From: Trichosporon coremiiforme
Taxonomy: Eukaryota; Basidiomycota; Tremellomycetes; Trichosporonales; Trichosporonaceae
NCBI GenBank assembly: GCA_039545355.1
Contig: BCJJ01000003.1
Location: forward strand, 1 to 64,000
Direction: 5' to 3'
Length of the DNA: 64,000 nucleotides
Positions 60,905 to 64,000 of the stretch are shown here, in pieces. The first letter of the stretch is position 1. The number at the start of each line of letters is the position of its first letter. The position numbers and the translations under genes were made by a program. Below the pieces are notes generated by a model. The model did not search any database. It saw nothing but the letters and a program-made list of their open reading frames with translations, and was not told the DNA's origin.

Positions 60905-61610
60905 GAAGCAGGAGGTACTCAAGATCCTCCGTGACCATGACCGAGGAGACGGGCTTATGGCACTCGGGGACTTTGAGAAAGTCAGTGAGTATCGACAAGC
61001 GACTGAGCGTTCAAGCGAAGCGGTAGAGAGAGAGAGGAAGCTATGGAGTGAGGTGACGAGGACAGCTTGTGTTCTCCTCTCTACACCTGGCAGCTCCGAT
61101 GTTCGCTTACCGCTCCGTGGCTGGCACTGACAGTCGTCCGGGTGGAGGAGCTAACTGGTCGACTTCCCTAGCTGACATGCAGTGACAGAGAAGATCCTGG
61201 CCCGAGACCCGATGGAGGAGCTCCGCCGCGCGTTCTCCCTCTTCGACGACGACAAGACGGGCCGCATCTCACTCAAGAACCTGCGCCGGGTGGCTAAGGA
61301 ACTCGGCGAGCATCTCGGAGACGAGGAATTGTGAGTCTTCCTCTATCTTCTGACCCTCTTATCCATTGTGCGGCAATGATATGCCAGGACTATGGATCTG
61401 CACGACTGCACCTCGTCTTCGCCATTCCGGTGAAATGAGTGGAGCCAATCCTGGCCAGGTGCAGAGGGCTGAAGCCCCGCACCTAGCTTCAGCAACAACT
61501 GCGACGGCAAGCTAACTATCAGACAAGCTATGATCGACGAGTTCGACATGGACGGCGACAGTGAGATCTCGCAGGAGGAGTTCGTCGCGATCATGCAGGA
61601 TGGCAAGTGA
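60905..61610 (+). CDS. CDC31: centrin / CDC31-type EF-hand protein, 5' part not found
   Basis: Exons 60905-60984, 61193-61330 and 61523-61610 (introns of 208 and 192 nt) read [20 protein letters not shown], then [40 protein letters not shown] and [20 protein letters not shown]. These are EF-hands 2 (degenerate), 3 and 4 of centrin, in the right order and phase. EF-hands 3 and 4 have full calcium ligands. Centrin normally has about 160-170 aa with a first EF-hand (FDLFDxDGSG) and a basic N-terminus; neither is visible upstream. The first exon seen starts after an acceptor, so upstream exons may lie far away, or the gene may start at the in-frame ATG 60957 and be truncated. Centrin works at the spindle pole body. 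Confidence 0.75.
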
Positions 61611-61950
61611 GCGACACCACGAACCGTGTGCGTGAGTGTGTCGGAGGGCTTTTCTCCTCCACCAGCAGACACGCGGTTAGTACTTCTCCCGCCAATGCTG
61701 GAGCACCGACCCCCACAGCGCCCAGAGTCAGCAGTCAGTAGCAGAATGTAGCAGCACTCTTATAATGTATAGTCTATCCAGGTTGTATAATCGTACAGCA
61801 GTGCTCTCGGTCCGTGTTATGTATTTGGGTATGGTGAGCTGCAAAGCTGTAGAAGGCTCGCAGGCTCGAATGCAATGTCCTCACGGTCCAAGTCTTCAGA
61901 TCTAGCCTCAAATCCCGCCTCAAAGTGCTCTCTTCAGGGTCATGGGCCGG
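61611..61950. other. intergenic, convergent gene ends
   Basis: 3' ends of centrin and lipoyl synthase face each other here. No gene recognised. Confidence 0.5.
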
Positions 61951-63298
61951 TTAGAGCTTGGCCGCGGCACCCTCCTGCTCCTTCTCGGCAGCAAGCTCAA
62001 CGGCAGCCTTCTCAGCTGCAGCCGCACGGCGCTTCTTGAGCACGTTCTCGATGAAGAACTCGCCAGCCTTGTACGAGGAGCGCACCAGTGGTCCAGACGC
62101 AACGTACAGGAAGCCCATGCCCTCAGCGACCTCCTTCCAACGCGCGAACTCGGCAGGCTCAACATAGCGGTCCACCTTCATGTGGCGCTTCGTCGGGCGC
62201 ATGTACTGGCCGAAAGTAACGACGTCGACGTCAGCTTCGCGCAGGCCTGGGTGTTAGCTCACGAACAGGAGAAGGGAAGCTGGCACGTGCTGGGGACGGA
62301 GTGACACGCAGTCAAGTCCTGGCTCGGTTTACCGCCTCAGGCTTGCGCCTTTGGCAGAACTGTACTCACACTGCAGCGCGTGGTGGACCTCGTCCTCCTG
62401 CTCACCGACACCGAGCATGATCGAGGTCTTCGTGAGGAGCTCCTTCCTGTCTTCCTTCGCGAACGTCTTGGCCTTGCGGAGGACCTCAATCGAGTGCCGG
62501 AACCCAGCGCGGCGGTCACGCACGAAGGGTGTGCAACGCTCGACGGTCTCGATGTTGTGGGCGAAGACGTCCAATCCCGAAGTCGCCACAGTCTGAATCG
62601 TCTCGTCGCCCTTGTTGGCAAAGTCGGGAGTGAGTGCCTCGACAAGGATCTTGGGCGCCTTCTGCTTGATCTTGACGATGGTCTCAGCGATATGCTTGGC
62701 GCCTCCGTCTGCAAGGTCATCGCGGTCCACAGACGTCAGGACTATGTATCCGAGTCCCCAGCGGGAGATGGCCTCGGCCGTGTTCTCGGGCTCGTGCACG
62801 TCAAGCGGCGGTGGCGCCTTCGCCGTCTTGATCGAGCAGAAGCGGCACCCGCGCGTGCACGTGTCACCCATGAGCATGATCGTCGCTGTCGCTGCGCCCT
62901 TGCCGCCACCCCAGCACTCGCCGATGTTCGGGCACTTGGCCTCCTCGCACACTGTGTGCAGGCCCAGGCCTCGCAGGTCCTTCTTGATGCCCGTGTAGGA
63001 CTCGCCGCGCGGGATTGGGTGCTTCAGGAAACTCGGGAGACGCGGTTGCGACGTGTTGCCGAGCACGACACGCTCGGAGGAAGGTCGCAGAGGCTCGCCA
63101 GATACAAAGTCATCAAAGGTCAGCCCATCGTCGAGCTTCGCGAACCGCCGCTTGGCAGGCTGTTGCAGAGTGGCGTCGGCGGCAGTCGCCAGAGTGCGGG
63201 AGCACGAGGGGAGCTGGGAGTTAGCAAAACAGGTGAAGGCAACTCACAGCATGGGCGGTGCGGGCTGTCCGGAGGGTGGTCACAGCAATGGACGCCAT
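61951..63298 (-). CDS. LIP5: lipoyl synthase, mitochondrial
   Basis: A 396-aa radical-SAM enzyme that inserts two sulfurs into octanoyl groups of lipoate-dependent dehydrogenases. Exons are 63248-63298, 62370-63213 and 61951-62246; introns are 34 nt (63214-63247, GTGAGT donor, GCTAAC branch, CCCAG acceptor) and 123 nt. The N-terminus [20 protein letters not shown] is Arg/Ala-rich, a mitochondrial presequence. The auxiliary cluster motif is [12 protein letters not shown] (CxxxxCxxxxxC) and the radical SAM motif is CTRGCRFC. The second splice rebuilds [19 protein letters not shown]. The tail of about 35 residues is Ala/Glu-rich. Length is as in yeast LIP5 (about 414 aa). Confidence 0.96.
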
Positions 63299-64000
63299 GG
63301 TTGGTGAGTAGTGATTGGTAAGAGCGAGAGGGGAAGATTGTTGCGGGGTGAGTCGTCTGTCGGAGAAGATGAAGAGAATCGGATCTTGGATTGGGGAGGA
63401 ACGGCACATGTCCGCCGCCGCTTGCCGCTCGCAGGCGGAATCCCTGAGGATTGGAAAATCTCGTCATCGGCCTTGGAAAAGTTGGTTCATTAGGAGGATA
63501 TCTAATCCCGGCTGTAATAACGGTGCTAATTAGCCCACATTACGGACATTCCGCCTGTTCTGATTAGTCGACTCAGCTCGAGCTGTTCAGGGAAGGCGCA
63601 TCCGATAACGATACCGCGTCCGATAACGATACCGAGACGACAGATGACCATCGCGCAGCCCTCCATTCGCCTGACCCCACCCACCTTCATGTTACCGGCG
63701 ACCAGCAAGCGGCACCATATCGCTCGACAGCCTCAACCTCACAGAACAGATCGATGACAGGATGATGTGAGCTATGAACCCTCCGCTCTCAGCTGAGACC
63801 AGGCGCCGAGACAGCTCACAGAGACAGCAGAATACCTACTGTTGAAGCTGCGTTACGTTAAACTGACTGCAGTCAAGCAGTCACACAACTGCCCAGTCCG
63901 CGAGCCACAGTTGACTCAACTGAGAGCTAGATCAGACGATAGGGGCCAGGTGAGCTGCCCACGGCTTAGCTTCAGAGGTAGTCTCGATTAGCTGACAGCA
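63299..64000. other. intergenic, promoter side of lipoyl synthase
   Basis: No gene recognised. A direct duplication of TCCGATAACGATACCG occurs at 63600-63633; its GATAA cores could bind a GATA factor. Confidence 0.5.
63600..63633. repeat. 16-bp direct duplication with GATA cores
   Basis: Two exact copies of TCCGATAACGATACCG separated by CG. Confidence 0.85.

Noticed and set aside
1..64000. CRISPR arrays, bacterial operons, prophage or plasmid functions
   Set aside because: No direct-repeat/spacer pattern or bacterial-type genes; introns, tRNA introns and LTR sequences show a eukaryotic nuclear origin.

Overview
The window reads as GC-rich nuclear DNA of a basidiomycete yeast, most likely of the order Trichosporonales (Tremellomycetes). 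The reasons are compact genes with many short GT-AG introns, fungal versions of cystathionine gamma-synthase, C-4 sterol methyl oxidase and lipoyl synthase, a flavoenzyme set typical of aromatic-degrading trichosporonoid yeasts, and tRNA genes that all carry introns. The species cannot be named from the sequence alone. There is no prokaryotic, plasmid or viral backbone.

Region 1 (about 1.6-31.6 kb) is an ordinary but oxidoreductase-rich gene block. It holds a salicylate-hydroxylase-like FAD monooxygenase, STR2-type cystathionine gamma-synthase, ERG25, a small secreted protein with a reading-frame break, and a histidine phosphatase. Next comes a tight group of a Baeyer-Villiger monooxygenase, a vanillyl-alcohol/4-alkylphenol-oxidase-type flavoenzyme and a short-chain dehydrogenase (12.3-16.9 kb). 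Their chemistry can be chained: alkylphenol to benzylic alcohol, to aryl ketone, to ester. An alpha/beta hydrolase and the first FAD monooxygenase lie in the same block. Further on are an F-box-like protein, an amino-acid transporter, a ZIP metal transporter, two paralogous GPI-type surface proteins, a second SDR and the C-terminal relic of an MFS transporter.

Region 2 (about 32.4-44.6 kb) is a tRNA island. Twelve tRNA genes (3 Thr-AGT, 1 Asp-GTC, 2 Glu-CTC, 5 Cys-GCA, 1 Leu-AAG) lie in 11.5 kb and every one has an intron after position 37. Among them are a miniature LTR element with 70-bp LTRs inserted 14-18 bp upstream of a tRNA-Cys, a nested solo LTR, and two copies of a longer solo LTR. 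An intact thioredoxin-like gene and a dead copy whose WCxxC tryptophan is a stop flank the tRNA-Thr genes. A complete DHA1-type MFS transporter also lies here.

Region 3 (about 38.4-57.8 kb) is populated by small, unalike genes with a Ser/Pro-rich or charged N-terminus and a long coiled coil. Many are interrupted by in-frame stops or frame changes, which suggests rapid birth and decay. An Eco1-type zinc-finger protein with no acetyltransferase domain, a HAD hydrolase and a mitochondrial-carrier-like protein are interspersed.

Region 4 (58-63.3 kb) returns to housekeeping genes: mannose-6-phosphate isomerase, a centrin/CDC31 gene whose first EF-hand I cannot find, and lipoyl synthase. Across the window several introns are only 32-44 nt long, with the branch-point CTAAC/CTGAC 5-7 nt before the acceptor. 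They are confirmed by restored protein motifs.
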